From contig JARKPC010000127.1 of NCBI GenBank assembly GCA_029975435.1, forward strand, positions 1 through 42,645: 42,645 nucleotides of DNA, in the 5' to 3' direction. The position numbers and the translations under genes are program-made. This DNA is from Propionivibrio sp. (GTDB lineage: Bacteria > Pseudomonadota > Gammaproteobacteria > Burkholderiales > Rhodocyclaceae). Positions 1-7,977 of this stretch are shown piece by piece. Every line of letters starts with the position of its first letter. The first letter of the stretch is position 1. A model generated the notes under the pieces. It saw only the letters and a program-made list of their open reading frames with translations, was not told the origin of the DNA and made no database searches.

Positions 1-1
1 G

Positions 2-769
2 CTCGACTTCGCCGGCGGTACCGTGGTGCACATCAACGCGGCCGTTGCCGGTCTGATCGGTGCCTTGATGATCGGCAAGCGCATCGGCTACGGGCGTGAA
101 TCGATGGCCCCGCATAGCCTGACCTTCACCATGATCGGCGCCTCGCTGCTGTGGTTCGGCTGGTTCGGTTTCAACGCCGGGTCGGCGCTCGAAGCGAGCG
201 GCGGATCGGCCCTGGCCATGGTCAATACCTGGGTGGCAACGGCGTGCGCGGCGATGTCCTGGATGCTGGTTGAATGGATGTTGAAGGGCAAGCCATCGAT
301 GCTGGGCGCGGCGTCCGGCGCGGTGGCCGGCCTGGTGGCGATCACCCCGGCGGCAGGGTTCGTCGGCGTTGTCGGCGCCATCGTCATCGGCCTGCTGGCG
401 GGGGTCGTCTGCCTGTGGGGTGTCAACGGTCTGAAGCGCATTCTGGGTGCGGACGACTCGCTCGACGTGTTCGGCGTGCATGGCGTAGGCGGCATCCTCG
501 GTGCCATCCTGACCGGTGTGTTCTGCGATCCGTCGCTGGGCGGCACCGGCGTGTACGACTACGTGGCCAACGCGGTCGGCGCGTACAGCATGTCCGATCA
601 GGTCGTCAGCCAGTTGTGGGGCGTGGGCGTGGCTATCGTCTGGTCGGGTGTCGTGTCCGTCGTTTCCTACAAGCTGGTCGACATGTTCATCGGTCTGCGC
701 GTGCCGGAAGAGGAAGAGCGCGAAGGCCTGGACATCACCTCGCACGGCGAATCGGCTTACCACTACTGA
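2..769 (+). CDS. amtB: Ammonium transporter Amt/AmtB, C-terminal part (5' end outside window)
   Basis: Channel-type transporter that moves ammonium across the inner membrane. The frame is open from base 2 and reads DFAGGTVVHINAAVAGL, a conserved Amt stretch, so the true start lies left of the window. About 255 residues are visible, made of alternating hydrophobic helices. The pore histidine pair expected of the family can be placed at HINAAVAG and at FGVHGVGG. The tail GLRVPEEEEREGLD is the usual cytoplasmic C-terminus that contacts the PII protein GlnK. A PII gene often precedes amtB, but that side cannot be seen. The gene ends just before a strong hairpin terminator at 798-825. Family assignment is secure; the exact paralogue is not. 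Confidence 0.95.
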   Translation, partial: LDFAGGTVVHINAAVAGLIGALMIGKRIGYGRESMAPHSLTFTMIGASLLWFGWFGFNAGSALEASGGSALAMVNTWVATACAAMSWMLVEWMLKGKPSMLGAASGAVAGLVAITPAAGFVGVVGAIVIGLLAGVVCLWGVNGLKRILGADDSLDVFGVHGVGGILGAILTGVFCDPSLGGTGVYDYVANAVGAYSMSDQVVSQLWGVGVAIVWSGVVSVVSYKLVDMFIGLRVPEEEEREGLDITSHGESAYHY

Positions 770-797
770 TTTCATCACCTCCTCGTGTAACCCCCTT

Positions 798-825
798 CGG
801 GCGCCCTTGTGGCGCCCGTTTTTTT
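798..825 (+). terminator. Rho-independent terminator of the ammonium transporter gene
   Basis: The arms CGGGCGCC (798-805) and GGCGCCCG (811-818) form an 8-bp GC-rich stem with a 5-nt loop, followed by a run of seven T. It lies 29 bp after the amt stop codon. Its T-run touches the stop codon of the convergent GntR gene, so it serves the plus-strand gene. Confidence 0.9.
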
Positions 826-1499
826 CATGCCTTGCCTTCGTTCAGTTCGTTCTCGACGAGTATCCGGGCGACGCGCCAGCCGTTGCGGTGGTGGGCGCGC
901 AGCAACTCGCGCAGCAGGGCGCCGTCGCGATCCTTCAGGGCGGTGACGATCTGGTCGTGCTCGGCGACGGCCCGGTCCCAGCGCTCGTGCCGCCGGTTAC
1001 CGGCATAGCGGTAACGTTGGATGCGGGCGCATGCAGCGGCGTAAATTCGCGACAGCTCGCGATTCCCTGCGCCGTCGACGATTTCCTGATGGATGCGCTG
1101 GTTGATCTCGAAGTAATCCATCAAGCGTCCATCGCGAAAGGCGTCATGCATCAGGCGGTGCAAGGCCTCGATCTCGCTGATTTCGGCGTCGCTTATCCGC
1201 TGGCAGGCTCGCTCGGCGGCGAGGCCTTCCAGGCCGACGATCAGTTCGAGAATGTCTTCGACCTCGCTGATTGAAAGCGCCGCCACCGTGGCGCCGCGAT
1301 TTGGGGAAATGCAGACCAGACCCTCGGCCGCGAGCATCTTCAGCGCTTCGCGTAGCGGCGTGCGCGACAGCCCGTCCAGGTGCGTGCTGATTTCCCGTTC
1401 CGAGATCCGTTGTCCGGGGGGCAGGTCACCGGCGATGATCATTTGCCGCAGCTTGGCCGCAGCGATCTGGGTACGGTTTCCGTGGCTGTTTTCGGGCAT
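825..1499 (-). CDS. GntR-family transcriptional regulator, FCD (FadR) subgroup
   Basis: DNA-binding regulator of about 224 residues. The N-terminal winged helix carries the GntR pattern (LRQMIIAGDLPPGQRISE, then LSRTPLREALKMLAAEGLV). The rest is an all-helical FCD ligand-binding domain containing the usual metal-site type residues (D/H in YFEINQRIHQEI and AVAEHDQIVTAL). FCD regulators normally sense a small carboxylic acid and repress the neighbouring catabolic gene. The ATG at 1499 is chosen over an upstream ATG at 1556 because the latter adds residues not typical of the family and runs into the operator region. It is transcribed away from the oxidoreductase gene at 1667, with two palindromic sites between them, which suggests it represses that gene and itself. 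The ligand is unknown. Confidence 0.9.
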   Translation of the reverse strand: MPENSHGNRTQIAAAKLRQMIIAGDLPPGQRISEREISTHLDGLSRTPLREALKMLAAEGLVCISPNRGATVAALSISEVEDILELIVGLEGLAAERACQRISDAEISEIEALHRLMHDAFRDGRLMDYFEINQRIHQEIVDGAGNRELSRIYAAACARIQRYRYAGNRRHERWDRAVAEHDQIVTALKDRDGALLRELLRAHHRNGWRVARILVENELNEGKA

Positions 1500-1533
1500 G
1501 AACGTCCATCCGTAGAAGAAAGGTGACCAACCA

Positions 1534-1547
1534 CATTGCATGCAATG
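1534..1547. promoter_or_regulatory. Operator-like 14-bp perfect palindrome, GntR side
   Basis: CATTGCATGCAATG is perfectly self-complementary and sits 35 bp upstream of the chosen GntR start. Its core TTGCATGCAA nearly recurs as TTACATGCAA at 1599-1608, with centres 63 bp apart. Palindromes of this length between a GntR/FCD gene and its divergent target are typical operators. A TTGACA hexamer at 1550-1555 directly follows, so occupancy could block transcription towards 1667. Binding by the adjacent regulator is inference. Confidence 0.6.
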
Positions 1548-1598
1548 CGTTGACATAAGCCGAGTTATTGGCCTTAATGTCGAACGTGTTAACGTAGG

Positions 1599-1608
1599 TT
1601 ACATGCAA
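1599..1608. promoter_or_regulatory. Second operator-like half, TTACATGCAA
   Basis: This copy matches the core of the palindrome at 1534-1547 at nine of ten bases and lies about 60 bp upstream of the oxidoreductase start. The 63-bp centre-to-centre distance equals six helical turns, so two dimers would face the same side of DNA and could form a repression loop. Function is inferred from position and similarity only. Confidence 0.5.
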
Positions 1609-1666
1609 TTATATGGTCGGAATGCCGACCTTCCAGTAAATTTTCTAGTTTAGAGCGAGGCTCGTC

Positions 1667-3064
1667 ATGAATCATCTGGACTATTTCTCCGCGGCGAAGC
1701 AGCCGGTCGAAACCTGCGTCGTCGGCAGCGGCGGCTTTGGCCGGAGCTTCATCGCCCAGGGACAACGGGTCCCGCTGATGAACGTTCGCGTGGCCGTCGA
1801 TATTGATGCGGCCGTTGCCGCCCGGGGGTTTGTCGCCGTCGGCATTCCCGAGCAAGAGGTGGTCGTCTGCCGCACCGCGGCCGAAGCCAGGACAGCCTGG
1901 GATCGCGGCTGCTATGTCGCTGCCGCGGACCTGGCGATCGCCGTCGATCTGCCTATCGATGTTGTCGTGGAAGCGACCGGCAACCCCGAAGCCGGTGCCA
2001 GGCATGGGCGCATGGCCATCGACGCCGGGCATCATCTGGTGCTGGTATCCAAGGAGGTTGACAGCGTCATCGGGCCGTATCTTGCCGCTCTCGCGCGCCG
2101 GCGTGGAAAAGTCGTGACGCCGGTCGATGGCGATCAGCCGAGCCTGTTGATCGGGCTGATCACCTGGGCGGAGACGCTGGGCTTCGAGATTGTCGCCGCC
2201 GGAAAGTCGAGCGAGTACGACTTCGTGTTCGATGAACGCACCGGCATCATGTCCTGCAACGGCAAGACGTATTCGCTGCCGGCGCTGGCCGAACAGCTCT
2301 CGCTGGGCGACAGGACTATCGCGGAGGTGACCGGCGATCGTGCGCGGGTGTGCTCGGCCCTTCCCCAGCGCGCGGTGCCCGACCTCTGCGAACTGCTGGT
2401 GGTGGCCAATTCGACCGGCTTCGTCCCGGACCGCGCCGACCTGCATGCGCCCATTGTCCGCATCCCCGAAGTGCCGAGCGTATTCGGCCTGACCGCCGAA
2501 AAGGGGCTGCTGAACCGCGTCGGCGTGCTGGATGTCTTCCATTGCTTGCGCCGCCCGGACGAAGCCAGTTTTGCCGGTGGCGTTTTTGTCGTTGTCCGTT
2601 GTGACGACGCTGAAACCTGGAAACTCCTCGAGGAAAAGGGACATCTGGTTTCGCGCGACGGAAGTCGGGCCATGATTTTCAATCCCCGCCACCTGCTGGG
2701 CCTGGAAGCGGCGACGAGCGTCCTGGAAGCTGCCGTGCATGGCCGTTCCTGTGGTGCACAGTCGCCTCGCCCTCATCTGGATCTGGTGGCCAGATCCACG
2801 CGCCCGCTGGCGGCCGGTTCGACGCTGGCCATGGGCGGGCATCACCACACCATCGACGGTGTGGTGGCCGAACTGCATTCGTCCGCGCCGCTCGCCCCAG
2901 AGAACGCCGTACCCTTCTATCTGGCGGCCAACCGCAGGTTGGTTCGAAACGTCGAAGCCGGCGCGCTCGTCACGCTGGCGGATATCGAGATCGAGCCGGG
3001 CTCCGAGTTGCTCGCGTTGCGCAAGCGGCAGGATGAGCACTTCTTCGGCAAGACGAGAGAGTGA
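1667..3064 (+). CDS. Homoserine-dehydrogenase-like NAD(P)-binding oxidoreductase with C-terminal SAF domain
   Basis: A 465-residue cytosolic protein with a Rossmann fold at the N-terminus (dinucleotide motif GSGGFG at about residues 20-25). It continues into a homoserine-dehydrogenase-like region (DVVVEATGNPEAG, then LVSKEVDSVIGP) and ends in a SAF-type domain (about residues 370-450: ARSTRPLAAGSTL ... GALVTLADIEI). SAF domains occur in sialate synthases, antifreeze-like proteins and altronate-type dehydratases and bind sugar-like substrates. The combination fits an NAD(P)-dependent enzyme acting on a branched or short sugar acid, but I do not recognise the substrate. It has no operon partner: the gene stands alone, divergent from a GntR/FCD regulator that probably controls it. 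The start is ATG with GAGCGAGG upstream. It ends 31 bp from the convergent kup stop, with no obvious terminator. Confidence 0.8.
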   Translation: MNHLDYFSAAKQPVETCVVGSGGFGRSFIAQGQRVPLMNVRVAVDIDAAVAARGFVAVGIPEQEVVVCRTAAEARTAWDRGCYVAAADLAIAVDLPIDVVVEATGNPEAGARHGRMAIDAGHHLVLVSKEVDSVIGPYLAALARRRGKVVTPVDGDQPSLLIGLITWAETLGFEIVAAGKSSEYDFVFDERTGIMSCNGKTYSLPALAEQLSLGDRTIAEVTGDRARVCSALPQRAVPDLCELLVVANSTGFVPDRADLHAPIVRIPEVPSVFGLTAEKGLLNRVGVLDVFHCLRRPDEASFAGGVFVVVRCDDAETWKLLEEKGHLVSRDGSRAMIFNPRHLLGLEAATSVLEAAVHGRSCGAQSPRPHLDLVARSTRPLAAGSTLAMGGHHHTIDGVVAELHSSAPLAPENAVPFYLAANRRLVRNVEAGALVTLADIEIEPGSELLALRKRQDEHFFGKTRE

Positions 3065-3095
3065 CGCCAGTGCATTGGTTTCTTTGCCGCTGCGA

Positions 3096-4982
3096 TCACA
3101 TCACGACCTGCGATCCCAGTTCGACCACCCGGTTGGACGGAATCTTGAAGAATGCGGTGATGCTGGTCGCGTTGCGGAACATGGTTGCAAAGAGCAGCAC
3201 GCGCCAGTAAGCCATTTCCTTGCCGAAGCGCGGGATCAGCGTTTCCCGGCCGAGGAAGAACGAGGTGTCCATCATGTCGAATTCGAGGCCGAATTGGGCG
3301 CAATGGGTCAGCGCCTCAGGCAGGTCGGGTTCGTCCTTGAAACCGTAGTGTACGGTTACCTGCCAGAAATCCTGGCCCAGCGGCGTGACCTCGACACGGT
3401 CGATCGCGGGAACGTAGGGCACGTCGAAGATGCGGATGGTCACGATCACCATGCGCTCGTGCAGCACCTTGTAGTGCTTGAGACTGTGCAGCATGGCGCG
3501 CGGCACGCCTTCGGGCCGCCCGGTGAGGAATACCGCGGTGCCGGGAACGCGCGTGGCGCCGCCGAGCGCGAGGCTCTCGATGAACGGCGCAAGCAGGATC
3601 GAGTCCTGGCCAAGCTTGTCGTGTAACACCTGCCGCCCCCGCTTCCAGGTACTCAGCACGGTGAACACCAGCAGGCCGAAAACCAGCGGGAACCAGCCAC
3701 CGTCGACGATCTTGGTCGAATTGGCGGAAAAGAAGGCCATGTCGATGAACAGGAACGGCACCACGCATGGCAGCGTCCGCCAGAGCGCCCATTTCCACTC
3801 GTTGCGTGCGACGACGAAGGCCAGCAGGTTGGTGATGAACATCGTGCCGGTCACCGCGATGCCATATGCCGCAGCGATGTTGCTGGACGAACCGAAGCCG
3901 ATGACCGCGGCGATGACGGCGATCAGCAACAGCCAGTTGATGGCCGGCAGATAGATCTGGCCCATCTGGCTTTCCGAGGTGTGGCGGACTTCGAAGCGCG
4001 GTGAATAGCCGAGTTGCATGGCTTGCAGGGTGATCGAGAAGGCGCCCGAGATGACGGCCTGTGAAGCGATGATCGTGGCGGCCGTGGACAGAACGACCAA
4101 AGGATATAACCCCCAGTTGGGCGCCAGCAGGTAAAACGGGTTCTCGATGGTCGCCGGGTTATCGAGCAACAACGCGCCCTGGCCGAAATAGTTGATCAGC
4201 AGGGCGGGAAGGACCATCCCGAACCAGGCCGTGGCGATCGGCCTTCGCCCGAAGTGCCCCATGTCGGCGTAGAGCGCTTCGCCGCCGGTGATGACCAGCA
4301 CCACCGCGCCGAGCGAAAAGAAGCCGAGCACCGGATGGGCCGCGAGAAACGAAATGCCCCACGCCGGGTTCAGCGCACGCAGAACGCTCGGCTCCAGCAG
4401 AATGGCCTTCACGCCGAGCACTGTCAGCGTGGTGAACCACAGGATCATCACCGGACCGAACAACCTGCCGACGCTGGCGGTGCCGTGCCTCTGGATGACG
4501 AACAGGAAGATCAGGATGACCAGGGCGAGAGGAATGACAAACGGCTTGAATGCCGGGGTGATTACCTCCAGTCCCTCGACGGCGGAAAGCACGGAGATCG
4601 TCGGCGTGATGACGCCGTCGCCGTAGAACAGGGCAGCGCCGAAAAGGCCGAGCATGAGGATGAAATTGCGCCTGGGGCCTTCTCCGACGTTGCGCAGGGC
4701 CAGTGCCATCAGTGCCATGATGCCGCCCTCGCCACGGTTGTCGGCGCGCATGATGAAGGAAACATACTTGCCGCTGATGACCAGCATCAGGGACCAGAAT
4801 ACCAGCGAGAGGATACCGAGCACGTTGTCGGGCGTGATCGGCACGGGGTGGTGCGGACTGGCAAAAACTTCGCGAATGGCGTACAGCGGACTGGTACCGA
4901 TGTCGCCATAGACGACGCCGAGCGCGGCGAGCGTAAGGGTTCTGAAATGCGCGCGATCATGGGCGCTGGCAGCATGACTCAT
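3096..4982 (-). CDS. kup: Low-affinity potassium uptake protein Kup (proton/potassium symporter)
   Basis: A 628-residue inner-membrane potassium transporter of the KUP/HAK/KT family, close to the usual length. The N-terminal signature LTLAALGVVYGDIGTSPLYA is intact, followed by about twelve hydrophobic helices up to about residue 440. A hydrophilic cytoplasmic C-terminal domain (about 450-628) is of the type that controls transport in this family. It is the last gene of an apparent operon kdpD'-kdpE-kup: its ATG lies 39 bp after the kdpE stop on the same strand. That suggests expression is set by the KdpDE pair rather than constitutive as in Escherichia coli (inference). A perfect palindrome ATTCCCGGGAAT sits at 4987-4998, at the ribosome-binding region. 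Confidence 0.95.
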   Translation of the reverse strand: MSHAASAHDRAHFRTLTLAALGVVYGDIGTSPLYAIREVFASPHHPVPITPDNVLGILSLVFWSLMLVISGKYVSFIMRADNRGEGGIMALMALALRNVGEGPRRNFILMLGLFGAALFYGDGVITPTISVLSAVEGLEVITPAFKPFVIPLALVILIFLFVIQRHGTASVGRLFGPVMILWFTTLTVLGVKAILLEPSVLRALNPAWGISFLAAHPVLGFFSLGAVVLVITGGEALYADMGHFGRRPIATAWFGMVLPALLINYFGQGALLLDNPATIENPFYLLAPNWGLYPLVVLSTAATIIASQAVISGAFSITLQAMQLGYSPRFEVRHTSESQMGQIYLPAINWLLLIAVIAAVIGFGSSSNIAAAYGIAVTGTMFITNLLAFVVARNEWKWALWRTLPCVVPFLFIDMAFFSANSTKIVDGGWFPLVFGLLVFTVLSTWKRGRQVLHDKLGQDSILLAPFIESLALGGATRVPGTAVFLTGRPEGVPRAMLHSLKHYKVLHERMVIVTIRIFDVPYVPAIDRVEVTPLGQDFWQVTVHYGFKDEPDLPEALTHCAQFGLEFDMMDTSFFLGRETLIPRFGKEMAYWRVLLFATMFRNATSITAFFKIPSNRVVELGSQVVM

Positions 4983-5021
4983 AGTGATTCCCGGGAATAT
5001 TTGCAGGAGGGTGAGGTGCAG

Positions 5022-5720
5022 TCAGGGCTGAAAGCGGTAGCCGACACCTGTTTCCGTCTGGATGTGGCGCGGTTGGGTCGGATCGATTTCCAGCTTCTGA
5101 CGCAGATGACCGACGTAAACACGCAGGTAGTGATAGCTCTCGACGCTGGACGGACCCCATACCTCGCGCAGCAGATGACGTTGCGTCAGCACCTTGCCGG
5201 TATTGGCCAGGAGGACACAGAGCAAGCGGTATTCGATCGGCGTGAGGTGTACGGTTTCTCCGTTGCGCGCGACCAGGCGGCGCGAAAGATCGACGGTGAC
5301 CTCGCCGAATGTGAAGAGCGGGGACGCTTCCTCGCCGCGACTCTGCCGGCGCAGCAGGGCGCGTGCCCGCGCCTGCAGTTCGCCGACGCCAAAGGGCTTG
5401 GTCAGGTAATCGTCGGCTCCGGCATCCAGCGCCTGGATCTTGTCCTTTTCGTTGGAACGCGCGGACAGCACGAGAATGGGTACGTCCGACCAGCCGCGCA
5501 GGTCGCGGATGAAATCGACGCCATTGCCGTCCGGCAGGCCCAGATCGAGCATCACCAGATCGGGCTTGCGGCTGCCGGCTTCGAGAAGTCCTTGCGCCGA
5601 TGTTTCGGCCTCGACCACGCGGCATCCTTCCTCTTCGAGCGAGGTACGCACGAAGCGGCGGATCTGCTTTTCATCCTCGACGACGAGCACCAAGGGATTC
5701 GTGGCGTTGTCGGTGCTCAT
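5022..5720 (-). CDS. kdpE: KdpE-type response regulator (OmpR family)
   Basis: A 232-residue two-component regulator. The receiver domain spans about residues 9-122, with acidic residues E15/D16, the phospho-acceptor D59 (VMLDLGLPDGNG) and the lysine of LTKPF. The OmpR/PhoB winged helix spans about 133-230 (LTPIEYRLLCVLLANTGKVL, then YLRVYVGHLRQKLE and TETGVGYRF). The sequence style, including the SVESYHYLRVYVGHLRQKLE segment, is that of KdpE. KdpE normally activates kdpFABC, which is absent here. The start codon overlaps the stop of the upstream kinase gene (ATGA, 5717-5720), so the two are translationally coupled. The kup gene follows 39 bp later and is the obvious candidate target. Confidence 0.93.
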   Translation of the reverse strand: MSTDNATNPLVLVVEDEKQIRRFVRTSLEEEGCRVVEAETSAQGLLEAGSRKPDLVMLDLGLPDGNGVDFIRDLRGWSDVPILVLSARSNEKDKIQALDAGADDYLTKPFGVGELQARARALLRRQSRGEEASPLFTFGEVTVDLSRRLVARNGETVHLTPIEYRLLCVLLANTGKVLTQRHLLREVWGPSSVESYHYLRVYVGHLRQKLEIDPTQPRHIQTETGVGYRFQP

Positions 5721-7282
5721 GACGCATCTCCTTCTCCTGCTGGCGGGACCTCTTCCTCGATGACCGGCGGTTTGCCGAGCGGAAGGGTGAAGCTGACGCT
5801 GGCACCTCCTTGCGGGCGATTGGCCGCGGTGATCGAACCGTCATGCGCCTCGATAATCGCGCGGCAGATGGCCAGTCCGAGCCCGACGCCGGGCTTTGCG
5901 GATTCCGTCTCTCCGCGCACGAACATGTCGAACAGCGCGGCGTCACCCACTCGCAAAAAGCCAGGGCCGCGGTCGCTGACCGTGATCTCCATCCGGTCGG
6001 AACGCGTGATCACGCCGATCTCGATGGCGCTGCCTGCTGGCGAATACTTGGCGGCGTTTTCCAGGAGATTGCAGAACACGCGTTCGACCAGGACGGAATC
6101 GAACTCGACGAGCGGCAGGTTCTCGGCCAGGGTCACCCGCACCGGGTGTTCGGCCAGCGCGCGCCCGAGCAGCTTGATGCTCGAACCGATGACTTCCTCG
6201 ATGGGTTGCCATTCCTTGTGCAGCGTGACATCCCCCGCGTGCAGGCGGGCCATGTCAAGGAGGTTGCCGACCAGTCCGGAAAGGCGTTCGGCCTGCTCGC
6301 GGATGGCCTCCGCCGATTCGCGAGCCGCATCGCCCAGCGGCGGCTTGCTGACGACCAGCGAATCCGCCAGGCCCACCAGTGCGGTGAGCGGCGTGCGCAG
6401 ATCGTGCGACACGGCCGAGAGGATCGAACTGCGCAGGCGTTCCGAAACCATCTGCACCTGGGTGCGCTGGGCGACGTCTACGTAATGGATGCGCTCGACG
6501 GCGATGGCCACCAGCGATGCCATGGTTTCCAACCGCGCGCGCTGGGCGTGCAAGGCTTCTGGCGTACTTTCCTCCGGGGCCACGGCAATGACGCCGCGCA
6601 TGCGCATCGGGGCTTTCAGGGGCAGGTAGAGTGCCGCGTAGCCGCTGTCGGCGAGCAGCGAGCATTCGACCGGTTTCCCTTGCTCGTACGCGATGGTGGC
6701 CAGGCGCGGTTCGATGGCCAGCGTCGGCGAACCTGTCGCCGTGTCCCGAAGCAGCGCGCCGCCTTTGTCATACAGAAGGATGTCTCCCCGAGCATTTGCC
6801 AGCCGATGCAGGAAGCTACGAGTGATTTCCATGACCTGCTCGAGGGTCAGGGCGCCGGACAGCTCTCGCGCCATTTCGGAGAGCGCGCGGGCGTGCCGTT
6901 CCTCGGCCGCCGAATCGTCCGCCTGCCGGCGCAGGCCGCCTGCCAGCCGGCCGGTGATGATGGCCACTACCAGCATGACGGCAAAGGTGACGAGATATTG
7001 CCCGTCATTGACCACAAAGGTGAAACGCGGCGGAACGAAGAAGAAATCGAACAGGCCGACGCTGAGGAAGGCGGCAAGCAGTGCCGGCTTCAGTCCGAGG
7101 GTAACGGAGACGAGCAGGACCGTGAGCAGGAAGAGCATCACGATGTTGGCCAGATCGAGGAGCCCGAGCAAGGGGGTCGTGATCGCGGTGGTGGCCGCGC
7201 AGGCCAGAACGGTCAGCGCATGGCGTTGCCAGTCACGCAGATCCGGGTGAGGTACGCTCAGATTCTTGGATGTTGTCGTCAT
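5717..7282 (-). CDS. kdpD: KdpD-like sensor histidine kinase lacking the N-terminal KdpD/Usp domains
   Basis: A membrane sensor kinase of 521 residues from the ATG at 7282. A longer reading from 7405 adds 41 residues of low family likeness. Three to four membrane helices occupy about residues 22-112 (KdpD DUF4118-type segment). They are followed by a GAF domain (about 130-270), a HisKA domain with VSHDLRTP (phospho-acceptor H293) and a HATPase domain (N box NLLENAAKYSP, G boxes DRGPG and GVGLGLAI). Classical KdpD is near 900 residues because it starts with a cytoplasmic KdpD domain and a Usp domain. Both are missing here, so potassium or c-di-AMP sensing through them is not possible. It overlaps kdpE by 4 bp. 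Whether this is a natural short form or a truncation cannot be told, but the region upstream (7283-7459) shows no remnant. Confidence 0.88.
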   Translation of the reverse strand: MTTTSKNLSVPHPDLRDWQRHALTVLACAATTAITTPLLGLLDLANIVMLFLLTVLLVSVTLGLKPALLAAFLSVGLFDFFFVPPRFTFVVNDGQYLVTFAVMLVVAIITGRLAGGLRRQADDSAAEERHARALSEMARELSGALTLEQVMEITRSFLHRLANARGDILLYDKGGALLRDTATGSPTLAIEPRLATIAYEQGKPVECSLLADSGYAALYLPLKAPMRMRGVIAVAPEESTPEALHAQRARLETMASLVAIAVERIHYVDVAQRTQVQMVSERLRSSILSAVSHDLRTPLTALVGLADSLVVSKPPLGDAARESAEAIREQAERLSGLVGNLLDMARLHAGDVTLHKEWQPIEEVIGSSIKLLGRALAEHPVRVTLAENLPLVEFDSVLVERVFCNLLENAAKYSPAGSAIEIGVITRSDRMEITVSDRGPGFLRVGDAALFDMFVRGETESAKPGVGLGLAICRAIIEAHDGSITAANRPQGGASVSFTLPLGKPPVIEEEVPPAGEGDAS

Positions 7283-7459
7283 GATGTGCCCGGCGTTCGG
7301 AGCCGGCCCTTCGACTTTTGGTAAGCGAATTGTCCCGCTCCAAAAGTAAAAATGGTGTAAAGATTTCCATGACTGAAGAGCCGCCGACGCTGGCCGGGGT
7401 GTCAACGACGGAGAGCAGGCGGCAAGAACGGCGCGGTCCGCGCGGCCGCACCCCGGAGC

Positions 7460-7960
7460 TCAGTCGAAATAGGTCCGCGCCGCGTCGAAGCGCTGGGCGT
7501 AGTAGGGCGCGTTCATCGGGTCGATGCGTACGCGGCCGTTCGACGACGGCGCATGGACGAAGCGGTCATCGCCGATGTAGATGCCAACGTGGGTGAACGG
7601 GGCGTTGCGCGTATTGAAGAAGACGAGATCGCCCGGCCGCAGTTCCCCGCGCCTGACCGGCCGCCCGGCGCGGGCGATGTCGGCCGCACTGCCGTTCAGT
7701 TTCAGGCCGGAAGCCTGTCCGAATATGTAGGAAACCATCCCGCTGCAATCGAGCCCGGCCTCGGGATTCTTGCCGCCGAAGCGGTATCCGGTGTCGATCA
7801 GTCCGAGCGCATAGAGTGCAATCTCGTGTCCCACGCCGGGAAGTCCTGCCGGGCGCGATGACAACGCGGGTGTGGCCTGTTCCGGCATCGGAGGTGTGCT
7901 GCCACAGGCGGCCAGGAAAACGGCCAGCCCGCAAGCGATGATCGTCGAGCGTGTCGGCAT
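7460..7960 (-). CDS. NlpC/P60-family cell-wall peptidase lipoprotein
   Basis: A 166-residue lipoprotein with a C40-type cysteine peptidase domain, expected to cut peptidoglycan stem peptides in the periplasm. The signal peptide ends in the lipobox LAAC (about residues 16-19). The catalytic domain (about residues 48-166) shows the cysteine motif LDCSGMVSYIFG, the histidine motif FTHVGIYIGDD and the third polar residue in RFVHAPSS. The ATG at 7960 is preceded by GGGAAA at good spacing; a TTG three codons upstream is less likely. It begins 17 bp after the stop of the chemoreceptor gene on the same strand, so the two may be co-transcribed, though no functional link is obvious. Confidence 0.9.
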   Translation of the reverse strand: MPTRSTIIACGLAVFLAACGSTPPMPEQATPALSSRPAGLPGVGHEIALYALGLIDTGYRFGGKNPEAGLDCSGMVSYIFGQASGLKLNGSAADIARAGRPVRRGELRPGDLVFFNTRNAPFTHVGIYIGDDRFVHAPSSNGRVRIDPMNAPYYAQRFDAARTYFD

Positions 7961-7977
7961 GTTTCCCAATATAGCCG

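Noticed and set aside
1550-1580. TTGACA with a possible -10 element for the oxidoreductase
   Set aside because: The best -10 match (TAATGT) is 19 bp away, longer than ideal, so I did not list it as a promoter of its own.
1589-3040. A 483-codon minus-strand frame opposite the SAF oxidoreductase
   Set aside because: The plus-strand protein has a dinucleotide-binding motif and domain order; the minus frame is rich in Arg, Gly and His without motifs.
4987-4998. Perfect palindrome ATTCCCGGGAAT before the kup start
   Set aside because: It has no loop and only one copy, so it is a poor hairpin, and it overlaps the ribosome-binding region; chance or a weak translational effect is as likely as an operator.
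4254-6485. A 743-codon open frame on the plus strand across kup, kdpE and kdpD
   Set aside because: It is antisense to three clear genes; its translation is low in hydrophobic order and has no family motif. Long antisense frames are expected in GC-rich DNA.
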